From NCBI GenBank assembly GCA_046296295.1, contig JBKBLG010000019.1:1-38345 (forward strand): DNA of 38,345 nt. Direction: 5' to 3'. Below, piece by piece: positions 1 through 8,106 of this stretch. The notes below the pieces were generated by a model. It was given only the letters and a program-made list of their open reading frames with translations. It did no database searches and was not told the origin of the DNA. This DNA comes from UBA10646 sp046296295. Its GTDB lineage: Bacteria > Bacteroidota > Bacteroidia > Chitinophagales > Chitinophagaceae. The position numbers and the translations under genes are program-made. Position 1 is the first letter of the stretch; every line of letters begins with the position of its first letter.

Positions 1-83
1 TTTTGAATACTGCTTTACTCATACCCTATAGACTGATTTGAGAGCAATATAGTTCACAGACTTTTCAAACACCCATTAGTGAA

Positions 84-124
84 AAAGAAAAAAGGCTGCC
101 ACTTTTGAGACAGCCTCATTTTAT
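84..124 (-). terminator. Rho-independent terminator of the L,D-transpeptidase-like gene
   Basis: AGGCTG (93-98) pairs with CAGCCT (111-116). On the minus strand the hairpin is followed by a long T-rich run (the A-rich stretch 81-93 on the plus strand). It lies just past the minus-strand stop at 132. Confidence 0.7.
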
Positions 125-131
125 TTGATAG

Positions 132-947
132 CTACTTAGTAGTTACCTTACTATGAGTAGCGACATTTGCCGCCATAACCTCTGTTGGCCATGAAAAATT
201 TGGAGCATTAATAATAGCAGAACTATTCAGATACCACTGATTCGGGTAATAAGCAAAATAACAGGTACCGCCTTTAATCGTTTCAATAATTTCGTATACC
301 TCACTAGCTGGCACTGCAGGGCAGCCATAGCTACGCCCCATCATAGTACCACGCATAGCACGTTCAGCATTTACATAATAGCTTCCATGCATTACAATAG
401 CCCTGTTACGCACCTGATCGTTAATTCCTCTTTCTAAACCATTAAACCGTAAGCTGTAGCCGTTACTTCCAAAATAAGTATCATCGGTAATCATAAAACC
501 TAGACTACTCTTGTGAGAACTGTTCATGTTGCTGAAACTAGAGGTATAGGTACCGCCAGAATTTTTTCCATGAGCTACATAAGTATTAAAAAGCAATGTA
601 CCTACATTTAAATCAAGCACATACAATCTTTTACGTGAACTAGGTTGACTATAATCACACACAGTAATAATACCAGGCTTTTTGAGATGCTTTTGAGAAA
701 GCAAATGCAAGTAGCCTTTGTAAGCAATAAAAAAAACATTTCTATCTAAACCATAGGCAGATAGATGCATTTGATTATAAATACTATCTACCAATTTAGC
801 TACTGCCTGTGGGGCATTGTAAGCGCCAGTTAACAAAGTGGGCATTTTCTTTCCCGGATTTTTATCGTTATGAATCCGGTTTGTGTGCGGCGTTTTAAAC
901 GAGAGTAACCCCATAACCCCCAACACCATCCATTGCTTCAAATACAT
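132..947 (-). CDS. Murein L,D-transpeptidase catalytic domain (YkuD_2-like) exported protein
   Basis: This is a secreted protein of about 271 residues with an N-terminal hydrophobic signal segment. The C-terminal half carries the pattern of the YkuD_2 family: an HGS motif in 'AIVMHGSYYVN', followed about 20 residues later by 'GRSYGCPAVP', where the His and Cys would be the catalytic pair of L,D-transpeptidases. Such enzymes cross-link or trim peptidoglycan in the periplasm, but the substrate here is inferred from the family only. The reading frame is open up to a TTG at 954-956. I chose the ATG at 945-947, which gives a cleaner signal peptide (MYLKQWMVLG). The gene is followed by its own terminator and is probably monocistronic. 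Confidence 0.85.
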   Translation of the reverse strand: MYLKQWMVLGVMGLLSFKTPHTNRIHNDKNPGKKMPTLLTGAYNAPQAVAKLVDSIYNQMHLSAYGLDRNVFFIAYKGYLHLLSQKHLKKPGIITVCDYSQPSSRKRLYVLDLNVGTLLFNTYVAHGKNSGGTYTSSFSNMNSSHKSSLGFMITDDTYFGSNGYSLRFNGLERGINDQVRNRAIVMHGSYYVNAERAMRGTMMGRSYGCPAVPASEVYEIIETIKGGTCYFAYYPNQWYLNSSAIINAPNFSWPTEVMAANVATHSKVTTK

Positions 948-1030
948 GGTTATCAAGTTTACAATGCAAAAATGAAGTTTTCTTACGGTAAATGCGATTA
1001 AAATTAGACTAATGCAGCACCTAAATAGAC

Positions 1031-1064
1031 CTAAAAAAATCAGCGAGCTTTTCTAGGCTCGCTG
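1031..1064 (-). terminator. Rho-independent terminator of the DUF4114 gene
   Basis: CAGCGAGC (1041-1048) pairs with GCTCGCTG (1057-1064). The adjacent plus-strand A-run (1034-1039) gives a U-run on the minus-strand transcript. It lies downstream of the minus-strand stop at 1107. Confidence 0.8.
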
Positions 1065-1106
1065 ACGCATTATCAAAATAATAAGGAAATTGAAAAGGGT
1101 GAGCAA

Positions 1107-3578
1107 CTATTCCAATACAATTTGTTTAGTTACATACTTAGCATCATTGGCCTTTAAGGTTACAAAAGCTGTGATTTTACCAAATCCGCTGGTACCCATA
1201 TCTACATTTAGTAAATTATTACCACGCAATAAATTATATACTTTACTGTAAAGTACTTTACCATTAATACCAACTACTTGTAGTGTAACTTCTCTATCTG
1301 CCTCAGCATCTACTGCAACACTAAATCTACCATTCGTTGGGTTAGGCATCACTTTAATATCCTTGCTACTTAAACTTCGATCGCTGATAATTTTCTCTTT
1401 TGTGAATGAAATATCGCCAATCTGTAAAGCTACTCTTCTGCGCTGGTTTCCAGTATTAATGATAGCTGTAAATGCTACATTCACAACATCATTCGCTTTC
1501 AATAAATCTTTTGAAGCATCGGAGATGAAGTCTTCAAAACTAATTTTATATGTTTTACTGCTAGTATCAACTTTTAATGTGTAACGGTATTGATCTTTAT
1601 AACGTGTAATACCATCTTTAATTAAACGAACTTCAATAGCTGATACACCTGCTGCCTTAGCAGTTAGTTTTAGTGTTTTGTATTCGCTAATATCCATTGG
1701 ACCAGAGCCCGGCTTTAAAAACTTAAATAGGGTGATGTAATCGCTACTATTAATTTCAACATCAGCGGTACGATACAATGGCATTTCATTATCAGGATAT
1801 ACTCTTGTTGGGTTATTTCTCACTTTATAATTGAGAATAGAAGTGTATGTTCTGTCTACATCCATACCCCAACCACCATCGGTTAGATACACCATATCAT
1901 GGCGTACGCCATTCACATACAATGCACCATCATATTCATAACCATCTTTGGTATCAATTTCTGCCAAATAATATTTACCCATATTTCTAGTAACAGGTAT
2001 TGTCATTTGGTGCAGGTTATCGGTTTCGTTATTGGCATAATCAAAACGCAACTCCATATTGGCAGTATTGCCCAAGTTATTTTGAATGTATACTAACAAT
2101 TTATCTTTCACACGCTGACCCATGGTAACAAAAGCTTGCGGCAACGTTAACGTATTGAGCTGCTGTACCGGACGTACCGTTTGGAATCGACCAATGATAT
2201 CCTTTGCTAACAATACTGTATGATGTGGCAAAGAAGCCCAAACCTGAAAATTATATATGGTATCTTCACGCTCAAATTCGCTAATAAGCCAGTTGGTTTG
2301 TAGTGCAAAAGCATTTCGCCCGGCTTTTTTACTCATAACAAATGCAATAGCGTATTCGATTGCACCATCGGGTTGACGTAAGGTGAAACGAACAAAGTTG
2401 AAACCATTAATACGGATGCTATCGCGGCTCAATAGTTGAGCACCTCTGAAGCGGTCGCAAATACTCTTTGTATGGCTGTATGCACGACCTCGTGTTTCAA
2501 TACCCAGTACGGTTGCACTTGGCTTACCTGATTTCATGAAATCAATGCTGTATACATCTACGGCTGCAGTTAAACCCAATAAATCTGTAGGTGTAACATT
2601 CACAGCAGAAAAACCTGTTTCTACAAGAGCATTGGTGTTAGGGAAGTAATATCCAATGGTATTAACGTTATTGGTGCGTTGAGCAACATCTTTGAATTTA
2701 TTGTTTGCAATGGCGTTGGCATAGTTGAAGTGGCGTGTGCCTTGCTTAATGCGGTTAAAGTCTCTTTTAATGATTTTATCGCCCATACGCTCACTTTCCA
2801 AACCACCATTATTGCCGCCGCCAGGTGTGCCAGAAGTATCAATAGAACCTGGCATGCCCGTTGTATCTACCGCTGAGAAGGGATTTACCGTAAGGTAAAA
2901 TATCAAATCATTGAAATCGTTATCGCAATCGGCACTGTCTCTTCTACGATCTTCAAAACCAATTACCAACCGACTGGTAAGAGTATCTAATATTTGTACG
3001 TTATGCCGCTTGAGATTCGGATCTGACTCTGGATTATAGGCTGGTGTTGAATACAAAATCCAACGCCCTAAATCTACACTTGAACCATTCCAACCATCGG
3101 CAATAAGTACCCAACCGATGCTAGTACCGGCAGGAAAATTACCTAAGAAAACCTTGTCGCCAGGGTTCAAAGCACCACCAAAGCCATCATTAGAGGCGTT
3201 GGGGAAGATAATTTTCACACTACTGTGCGCCGGTGCCGTTAATGGCGGATTATTGGTAGGATAGGTGTAATAGCCTAGTACGTTTCTATAGCTAGCGCCC
3301 TCACTTACATAAGTCACCCAAACATCGGCAGCTTGTAATAAGCGTAAGTCACTTGGAGAATTGGCTAAATACTCTGGCTTAGTGAGCGGAACGCTAATAT
3401 ATTCCGGCAACGAGTTGGCAATTCTGTCTAAAAAATCCTGTGTAACAACATCGGGAGTAACCAAATAATTGGGCCTACCACTACCATCAAAGGTGCCCAT
3501 GTATTGGAATTGTGCCATCGCTTGAAATGCTGCAACAGCTACCAAGGTTGTTATCAATAAACGGTAAAACTTCTTCAT
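1107..3578 (-). CDS. DUF4114-domain secreted protein with T9SS C-terminal sorting domain
   Basis: This is a large exported protein of 823 residues counted from the ATG at 3576-3578 (MKKFYRLLI), which starts a clean signal peptide ending near 'AMAQF'. The frame is open further upstream, but that extension is not signal-like. Residues about 207-225 read GFED...DNDFNDL, the acidic signature of DUF4114 (probably Ca-binding). The last ~75 residues begin 'VMPNPTNGRFSV' and end 'KYVTKQIVLE', a typical type A sorting domain for export by the type IX secretion system and anchoring at the cell surface. The function of the central region is unknown. One copy of the ATTTACCGTAAGGT hairpin word sits in frame as L-T-V-N at the end of the DUF4114 domain. 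A clear terminator follows. Confidence 0.85.
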   Translation of the reverse strand: MKKFYRLLITTLVAVAAFQAMAQFQYMGTFDGSGRPNYLVTPDVVTQDFLDRIANSLPEYISVPLTKPEYLANSPSDLRLLQAADVWVTYVSEGASYRNVLGYYTYPTNNPPLTAPAHSSVKIIFPNASNDGFGGALNPGDKVFLGNFPAGTSIGWVLIADGWNGSSVDLGRWILYSTPAYNPESDPNLKRHNVQILDTLTSRLVIGFEDRRRDSADCDNDFNDLIFYLTVNPFSAVDTTGMPGSIDTSGTPGGGNNGGLESERMGDKIIKRDFNRIKQGTRHFNYANAIANNKFKDVAQRTNNVNTIGYYFPNTNALVETGFSAVNVTPTDLLGLTAAVDVYSIDFMKSGKPSATVLGIETRGRAYSHTKSICDRFRGAQLLSRDSIRINGFNFVRFTLRQPDGAIEYAIAFVMSKKAGRNAFALQTNWLISEFEREDTIYNFQVWASLPHHTVLLAKDIIGRFQTVRPVQQLNTLTLPQAFVTMGQRVKDKLLVYIQNNLGNTANMELRFDYANNETDNLHQMTIPVTRNMGKYYLAEIDTKDGYEYDGALYVNGVRHDMVYLTDGGWGMDVDRTYTSILNYKVRNNPTRVYPDNEMPLYRTADVEINSSDYITLFKFLKPGSGPMDISEYKTLKLTAKAAGVSAIEVRLIKDGITRYKDQYRYTLKVDTSSKTYKISFEDFISDASKDLLKANDVVNVAFTAIINTGNQRRRVALQIGDISFTKEKIISDRSLSSKDIKVMPNPTNGRFSVAVDAEADREVTLQVVGINGKVLYSKVYNLLRGNNLLNVDMGTSGFGKITAFVTLKANDAKYVTKQIVLE
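2883..2896 (+). repeat. Hairpin word, exact (GTAA loop, A-T outer pair)
   Basis: ATTT-ACC-GTAA-GGT. Inside the DUF4114 gene; the gene reads it as L-T-V-N. Confidence 0.9.
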
Positions 3579-3781
3579 AAGGGTATGTTTACAGATATGC
3601 GTTGTTGATTTTACCGATAGTGTGCAATATTTATACACATCATGTTAGGATTTCACAACTAAGCATACATTACAAAGTTACTAAACATTCTTACAACCCG
3701 AAAAAAACTTGAAGATAGTACACCAAGCCCTATTTTCGGTTCAAGAAAAGTACGCTCAACCATATTATCAATGTTATAAGA

Positions 3782-4372
3782 ATGAAGGCAGAATTTGCGA
3801 GCCAGATAGGTTTGTATAAGCCCCAAATCAAGTTTCTTGCACTACTTGTAGGCATTTATTTGGTGCTCGACTATGGTACATTTTTTTGGATTGGATTAGC
3901 TGCACCTGGGGGCAATACTTACAGTGCTTTTATAGAAAAACACCTCAACTATATTGCGTGGTTACGTAGCGGACTACTTTATCTTTCTAGTACATGGGCA
4001 TCGCTTTTTCAACTAGAACATACCACTACACTATACAGTTTAGTTTTAAAAAATCACACACAGGTGAACGTGGGTTATAGCTGTATTGGCATTGGTATGT
4101 ATGCCCTTATTATTGCAGTTGGTATTAGCTTCCCAGATAAAACCATCAAAAGCAGGTTAGCATTCATCATAAGCATGCTCTTGTTCGTGTATCTACTTAA
4201 TAGCTGGCGTATTTTTTTAATTGCCCGTTTTTGGAACGATGATACACATTTTGCTTTCAACCTCAATCATCACGATGTATTCAACTATATCTGCTACCTT
4301 GTTATCGGCATTGCATTTTATGCATGGCAACGCCCATCTGCCCATAGAAGCTCCACATATGGCACTGTTTAA
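3782..4372 (+). CDS. Exosortase/archaeosortase family protein
   Basis: This 196-residue protein has several hydrophobic segments and the three conserved features of the exosortase/archaeosortase family in the right order: Cys (C101 in 'GYSCIGIG'), Arg (R143 in 'NSWRIFLI') and His (H163/H164 in 'NHHDVFNY'). These form the presumed transpeptidase site that cuts C-terminal PEP-CTERM-like tails in the inner membrane. I see no substrate with such a tail in this window; the two T9SS tails are a different system. The end of the gene overlaps the start of selU by 14 bases, so it is probably co-transcribed and perhaps translationally coupled to the selenium genes. That pairing is unexplained. The upstream 200 bases, shared with the divergent DUF4114 gene, should hold both promoters. 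Confidence 0.8.
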   Translation: MKAEFASQIGLYKPQIKFLALLVGIYLVLDYGTFFWIGLAAPGGNTYSAFIEKHLNYIAWLRSGLLYLSSTWASLFQLEHTTTLYSLVLKNHTQVNVGYSCIGIGMYALIIAVGISFPDKTIKSRLAFIISMLLFVYLLNSWRIFLIARFWNDDTHFAFNLNHHDVFNYICYLVIGIAFYAWQRPSAHRSSTYGTV

Positions 4373-5420
4373 ATCTATTACCATAGCGGAGGCATTTGAA
4401 ATGCAGCAAAACGGTACAGCATTAATAGATGTACGTACACCTGCCGAATATTCGCATGCACATATTCCCCTTGCGGTAAATGTTCCCATTTTTACAAATG
4501 AGCAACGAATACACATAGGCACATTGTATAAAAAAACAAGTCGCCAGGCAGCGGTAGAGGCAGGCTTACAATATTTTGCACCTAATATGCTTTCGTTATT
4601 GGCCACCATCAAGTCAATAACACCCATAGATTCTCCGGTTATAGTGTACTGTTGGCGCGGCGGCCTACGCAGTGGCACCATGGCTTGGCTGTTGTATCTT
4701 TATGGTTATGAGGTATATCAGTTAAAGGGAGGTTACAAAGCATTTCGCAATTGGGTATTAGCGCAGCAACATTTACCGCAAGGTAAGTTTAATGTACTTG
4801 CAGGCAATACAGGAAGTGGCAAAACGGCTTTATTACAAACATTAGCACAATCTTTTGATCAGCCCGTGCTTGATTTAGAGCAGTTAGCCAACCACCGCGG
4901 CAGCAGTTTCGGGCAGTTAGGTATGCCGCCACAACCAAGTCAAGAGCAATTTGAAAATTTATTGGCATTTCATATACACAAGCTACAAGTGCAGTACCCC
5001 AACCAGCCCATTTGGGTGGAAGATGAAAATCAACGTGTAGGTAATGTATTTATACCGTTAGCATGGTACCAATATTTGCATCAGCAACCCACGTTTGTAT
5101 TGCAAGTAGCCAAAGAACAAAGGCTTCAAAACATCGTTAAAGATTATGGCATTTTTGAAGCCACCGCACTTATAGATGGCGTTATGCGTATTGAAAAACG
5201 CTTGGGCGGTATGCTCGCAAAAACCATTGTAACCCACCTGATGAACCGCAACTATACCGAAGCTTTCGATTTGTTGTTAGACTATTACGACCGCTATTAC
5301 GAGCAAGATTTACACAAACATGTTCGTCCGCAAGTACCTGTAACCATTACTAACGATAACCTTACGGTAAATGCCATACAACTACTAGCACAAGCCAATG
5401 CATACTATGGAAACAGCTAA
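4359..5420 (+). CDS. selU: tRNA 2-selenouridine synthase
   Basis: SelU (MnmH) replaces sulfur by selenium at the wobble uridine of certain tRNAs, using selenophosphate. The protein is 353 residues from the ATG at 4359, which overlaps the exosortase stop; the frame is open further upstream but only across the exosortase gene. A rhodanese domain comes first ('ALIDVRTPAEYSHAHIP', residues 21-37) and carries the family signature YCWRGG with catalytic Cys98. A P-loop follows at residues 149-156 (GNTGSGKT). Length and domain order match the family. It overlaps selD by 23 bases, so donor and user of selenophosphate are coupled. The gene holds two copies of the hairpin word, at 4771 and 5359. Confidence 0.93.
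   Translation: MALFKSITIAEAFEMQQNGTALIDVRTPAEYSHAHIPLAVNVPIFTNEQRIHIGTLYKKTSRQAAVEAGLQYFAPNMLSLLATIKSITPIDSPVIVYCWRGGLRSGTMAWLLYLYGYEVYQLKGGYKAFRNWVLAQQHLPQGKFNVLAGNTGSGKTALLQTLAQSFDQPVLDLEQLANHRGSSFGQLGMPPQPSQEQFENLLAFHIHKLQVQYPNQPIWVEDENQRVGNVFIPLAWYQYLHQQPTFVLQVAKEQRLQNIVKDYGIFEATALIDGVMRIEKRLGGMLAKTIVTHLMNRNYTEAFDLLLDYYDRYYEQDLHKHVRPQVPVTITNDNLTVNAIQLLAQANAYYGNS
4771..4784 (+). repeat. Hairpin word, GCAA loop
   Basis: ATTT-ACC-GCAA-GGT. Inside selU, read H-L-P-Q-G. Confidence 0.8.
5359..5372 (-). repeat. Hairpin word, exact
   Basis: A-T outer pair. Inside selU, read N-L-T-V-N-A. Confidence 0.9.
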
Positions 5421-6474
5421 CAACAATAACCCAACATTAACAGCTTTTGCAAAGAGCAGCGGTTGCGGCTGTAAGATTGCTCCTGCTGCCTTACAAGCAA
5501 TATTAGAATCGCAACAACAAGCACCCTCAACACAGCTATTGGTAGGTAATAATACTAACGACGATGCCGCAGTATACGATTTAGGTAACGGCACCGCACT
5601 CATTGCAACTACCGATTTTTTTACGCCCATTGTGAACGATGCTTACACCTTCGGTCGTATTGCAGCTGCTAATGCCATTAGCGATGTGTATGCTATGGGG
5701 GGCACCCCCACACTTGCACTAGCAATACTTGGTTGGCCATTAGAAAAGCTCCCAGCCAGTGTTGCCAATCAGGTAATAGAAGGTGCAAGATACACTTGTA
5801 AGCAAGCAGGCATTCCACTTGCAGGTGGCCATAGTATTGAAAGCACAGAACCCTTTTTTGGCCTAAGTGTTAACGGATTAGTTGCCACCCAACACATTAC
5901 CACCAATAGCAATGCACAAACTGGCGATGTTTTGTACCTCACCAAACCACTTGGTTCAGGTATTTTAGCTGCAGCACTAAAGCGTAATCAGATTCATGAA
6001 TCGCAATACGAAACTTTAATATCATTAACAACAGCCCTTAATCATCAGGGTATATGGATAGCGCAGCAGCAAGGTGTACATGCCATGACAGATGTAACCG
6101 GCTTTGGCTTATTAGGTCATGTGCAAGAAATGGCCATGAGTAATAACCTAGCAGTAACCCTGCACTATCAACAAATACCTATTGCAGCCGATGTTATACC
6201 ATTGGTAAATGCACGTATTGTTCCCGATGCCGTATATAAAAACTGGGGAGCTTATGGTAGCAATGTTCAAATAACAAGCAATGTTCCCACAATGGAGGCG
6301 TTTAATATATTATCTGACCCACAAACTAATGGAGGTCTACTGGTAGCAGTAGCGGCTAGTGATACCGATGCTTTTGAGGCTGCATATTTAACACAATTTC
6401 AAACACCAATTTTCAAGATTGGTGTATTCACAACCCCTACGATTGATAACAAAATAATAAAGGTGCATTCATAG
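5398..6474 (+). CDS. selD: Selenide, water dikinase (selenophosphate synthase)
   Basis: SelD makes selenophosphate from selenide and ATP. The catalytic stretch 'SGCGCKIAP' provides Cys23 and Lys26, equivalent to the Cys/Sec17-Lys20 pair of the E. coli enzyme, so this is the Cys form with no selenocysteine codon needed. The later 'DDAAVYDLG' and 'GGHSIE' stretches fit the AIR-synthase-like fold. The start may be 5398 or the ATG at 5407; both overlap or abut the selU end, giving a tight selU-selD operon. With selU as its only neighbouring selenium gene, the product is probably used for tRNA modification. No selA/selB is visible here. A hairpin terminator overlaps the stop codon. Confidence 0.95.
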   Translation: MHTMETANNNNPTLTAFAKSSGCGCKIAPAALQAILESQQQAPSTQLLVGNNTNDDAAVYDLGNGTALIATTDFFTPIVNDAYTFGRIAAANAISDVYAMGGTPTLALAILGWPLEKLPASVANQVIEGARYTCKQAGIPLAGGHSIESTEPFFGLSVNGLVATQHITTNSNAQTGDVLYLTKPLGSGILAAALKRNQIHESQYETLISLTTALNHQGIWIAQQQGVHAMTDVTGFGLLGHVQEMAMSNNLAVTLHYQQIPIAADVIPLVNARIVPDAVYKNWGAYGSNVQITSNVPTMEAFNILSDPQTNGGLLVAVAASDTDAFEAAYLTQFQTPIFKIGVFTTPTIDNKIIKVHS

Positions 6475-6493
6475 TAGTGAACGCACCTTTATT
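6456..6493 (+). terminator. Terminator hairpin overlapping the selD stop
   Basis: AATAAAGGTGC (6456-6466) pairs with GCACCTTTATT (6483-6493), extended inwards by TTCA/TGAA with one mismatch. The selD stop codon lies in the loop. Its distal arm runs directly into the hairpin-word copy at 6491-6504. Confidence 0.65.
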
Positions 6494-6504
6494 TGCCGTA
6501 AGGC
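6491..6504 (+). repeat. Hairpin word, exact (G-C outer pair)
   Basis: ATTT-GCC-GTAA-GGC, directly abutting the selD terminator. Confidence 0.9.
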
Positions 6505-6702
6505 AATGTTAAAATTGAATTTGCTGTTACTGCATTACTGCAATTTGTACTGTAACACTTGTAGCGCTAAAAAAAAACTATTATAGTAGCCGCGAGTTGC
6601 TTGCCCACTAATTAACACCAAAAAATGAATTGCCCAAAGACATCTCTGCCTTATTAGCAACTGCAAATATTCCCAAGATTACATTCCCCCCAAAATGCTA
6701 TT

Positions 6703-6862
6703 TTAAATCCTATCTGAGAGAAGTACGTTACGGCCATATAGCAATTGGTGACCATCGGCATTTATATTACCGCGAACACCTAATATTATTTTGAGCAACT
6801 ACTTCATGCACAAATACACCTGCCAACAGTAACAATATTGCCTTAATAGCACCTTTATACAT
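6703..6862 (-). pseudogene. Relic of a secreted-protein gene (signal peptide plus start of a regulatory-like beta domain)
   Basis: On the minus strand from the ATG at 6860-6862 there is a good Bacteroidota signal peptide (MYKGAIKAILLLLAGVF.., cleavage likely at VVA-QNN). It runs into a stop after 'NNIRCSR'. One base off, the frame continues as 'GVRGNINADGHQLLYGRN' then 'VLLSDRI' and a stop. That resembles the first strands of a carboxypeptidase-regulatory-like (CarboxypepD_reg) domain, which often follows such a signal peptide. This reads as a gene start broken by a frameshift and then truncated. The match is by eye and the domain assignment is weak. Confidence 0.35.
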
Positions 6863-6890
6863 TTGATGCAACATAAGAGCATCTTTTAAT

Positions 6891-6904
6891 ACCTTACGGT
6901 AAAT
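6891..6904 (-). repeat. Hairpin word, exact
   Basis: A-T outer pair, in the gene-poor gap just upstream of the broken secreted-protein relic. Confidence 0.9.
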
Positions 6905-7023
6905 GAATGAACAAATTTCACGATACCACCCCCGCCAATAAATACCCATTTAAGGGTATTTTCACAATAAAAAAGGATTTTTACTAGTGTAGCTTTACTT
7001 TACTTTGCTCTTTTAGCATTTGC

Positions 7024-8091
7024 ATGAAACATAATTTCAACTCTGGGCCATCCATTCTTCCAGCATCGGTACTTGCCGAAGCAAGTGCTGCCATTCATAA
7101 TTTCAATAACACAGGACTATCTATTTTAGAAATAGGCCATCGAACAACTTGGTTTCAAGAAGTAATCGCCGAAGTGCAAGCCACCGTTAAGCAATTAATG
7201 CAACTGGGCGACGATTATGAAGTACTCCTCCTGCATGGCGGTGCTACTACCCAATTCATGCAAGTACCTATGAACTTACTTGATACAAATGCAACTGCCG
7301 CCTATTGCGATAATGGCATTTGGGGTAATAAAGCCATTAAAGAAGCTAAAGTTTGGGGTAATGTAGCTGTTGTTGCTAGCAGTGCCGATAAGCACCATAG
7401 CTATATTCAAAAACAGTTTACCATACCAAACGATGCCTGTTACCTGCATTACACCTCTAATAACACAGTAGAAGGAACGCAATGGCATCAGCCACCTTCC
7501 AGCCACGTACCGCTGGTAGCAGACATGAGTAGCGATATTTTTTGTAGGCCATGGGCATTCAACCAACACAGCCTGATATATGCAGGAGCACAAAAGAATA
7601 TTGGCGCCGCAGGTGTTACATTAGTAGTGGTAAAAAAATCAATACTTGGCAACCTGCACAGAAACATTCCTGCCATTATGGATTATCGCAACCACATAGA
7701 AGCAGGCAGCTTATTAAACACACCACCAGTATTTGCAGTATATGTAATGCTACTGACACTCCGTTGGATTGTTGCCGAAGGCGGATTAACCGTCATGGAA
7801 ACTAGAGCCAAAGAACGTGCTAAATACCTGTACCAATTACTCGATGAACTCAGTATTTTCACACCAAAAGTAGTAACCGAAGACCGCAGTTTAATGAATG
7901 CAGTCTTCACATTACCCAATGCATCGCTAGAAACTACATTTTTAGACCTTTGTAACAAACACGGCATGATTGGTATCAAAGGCCATCGCAGTGTTGGTGG
8001 CTTACGTGTAAGCATGTACAACGCCATGCCCTTGCAAAGTGTACAAGCACTAGGAGATTTAATGATTGCATTTAATAAATCACATCAATAA
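7024..8091 (+). CDS. serC: Phosphoserine aminotransferase
   Basis: SerC is a PLP enzyme that converts 3-phosphohydroxypyruvate and glutamate into phosphoserine for serine synthesis; it also acts in the PLP pathway. The 355-residue protein starts 'MKHNFNSGPS', the typical N-terminus. It has the phosphate-binding 'HGGATTQF' (residues 71-78) and the PLP lysine K191 in 'YAGAQKNIGAAG'. Length is normal for the family. Sixteen bases separate it from the DUF1015 gene, so the two are probably co-transcribed. serA, which often sits between these two genes in related bacteria, is absent here. Confidence 0.96.
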   Translation: MKHNFNSGPSILPASVLAEASAAIHNFNNTGLSILEIGHRTTWFQEVIAEVQATVKQLMQLGDDYEVLLLHGGATTQFMQVPMNLLDTNATAAYCDNGIWGNKAIKEAKVWGNVAVVASSADKHHSYIQKQFTIPNDACYLHYTSNNTVEGTQWHQPPSSHVPLVADMSSDIFCRPWAFNQHSLIYAGAQKNIGAAGVTLVVVKKSILGNLHRNIPAIMDYRNHIEAGSLLNTPPVFAVYVMLLTLRWIVAEGGLTVMETRAKERAKYLYQLLDELSIFTPKVVTEDRSLMNAVFTLPNASLETTFLDLCNKHGMIGIKGHRSVGGLRVSMYNAMPLQSVQALGDLMIAFNKSHQ

Positions 8092-8106
8092 AAAACAAAT
8101 AGATAT

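Larger units (their letters stand above)
6494..7023. other. Gene-poor gap of about 530 bases
   Basis: There is no convincing intact gene between selD and serC. The stretch holds two exact copies of the hairpin word (6491-6504 and 6891-6904) and the frameshifted relic at 6703-6862. Close to serC there is a TACTTTG (7001-7007), one base shorter than the usual Bacteroidota -7 element, which could be the serC promoter. Confidence 0.5.
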
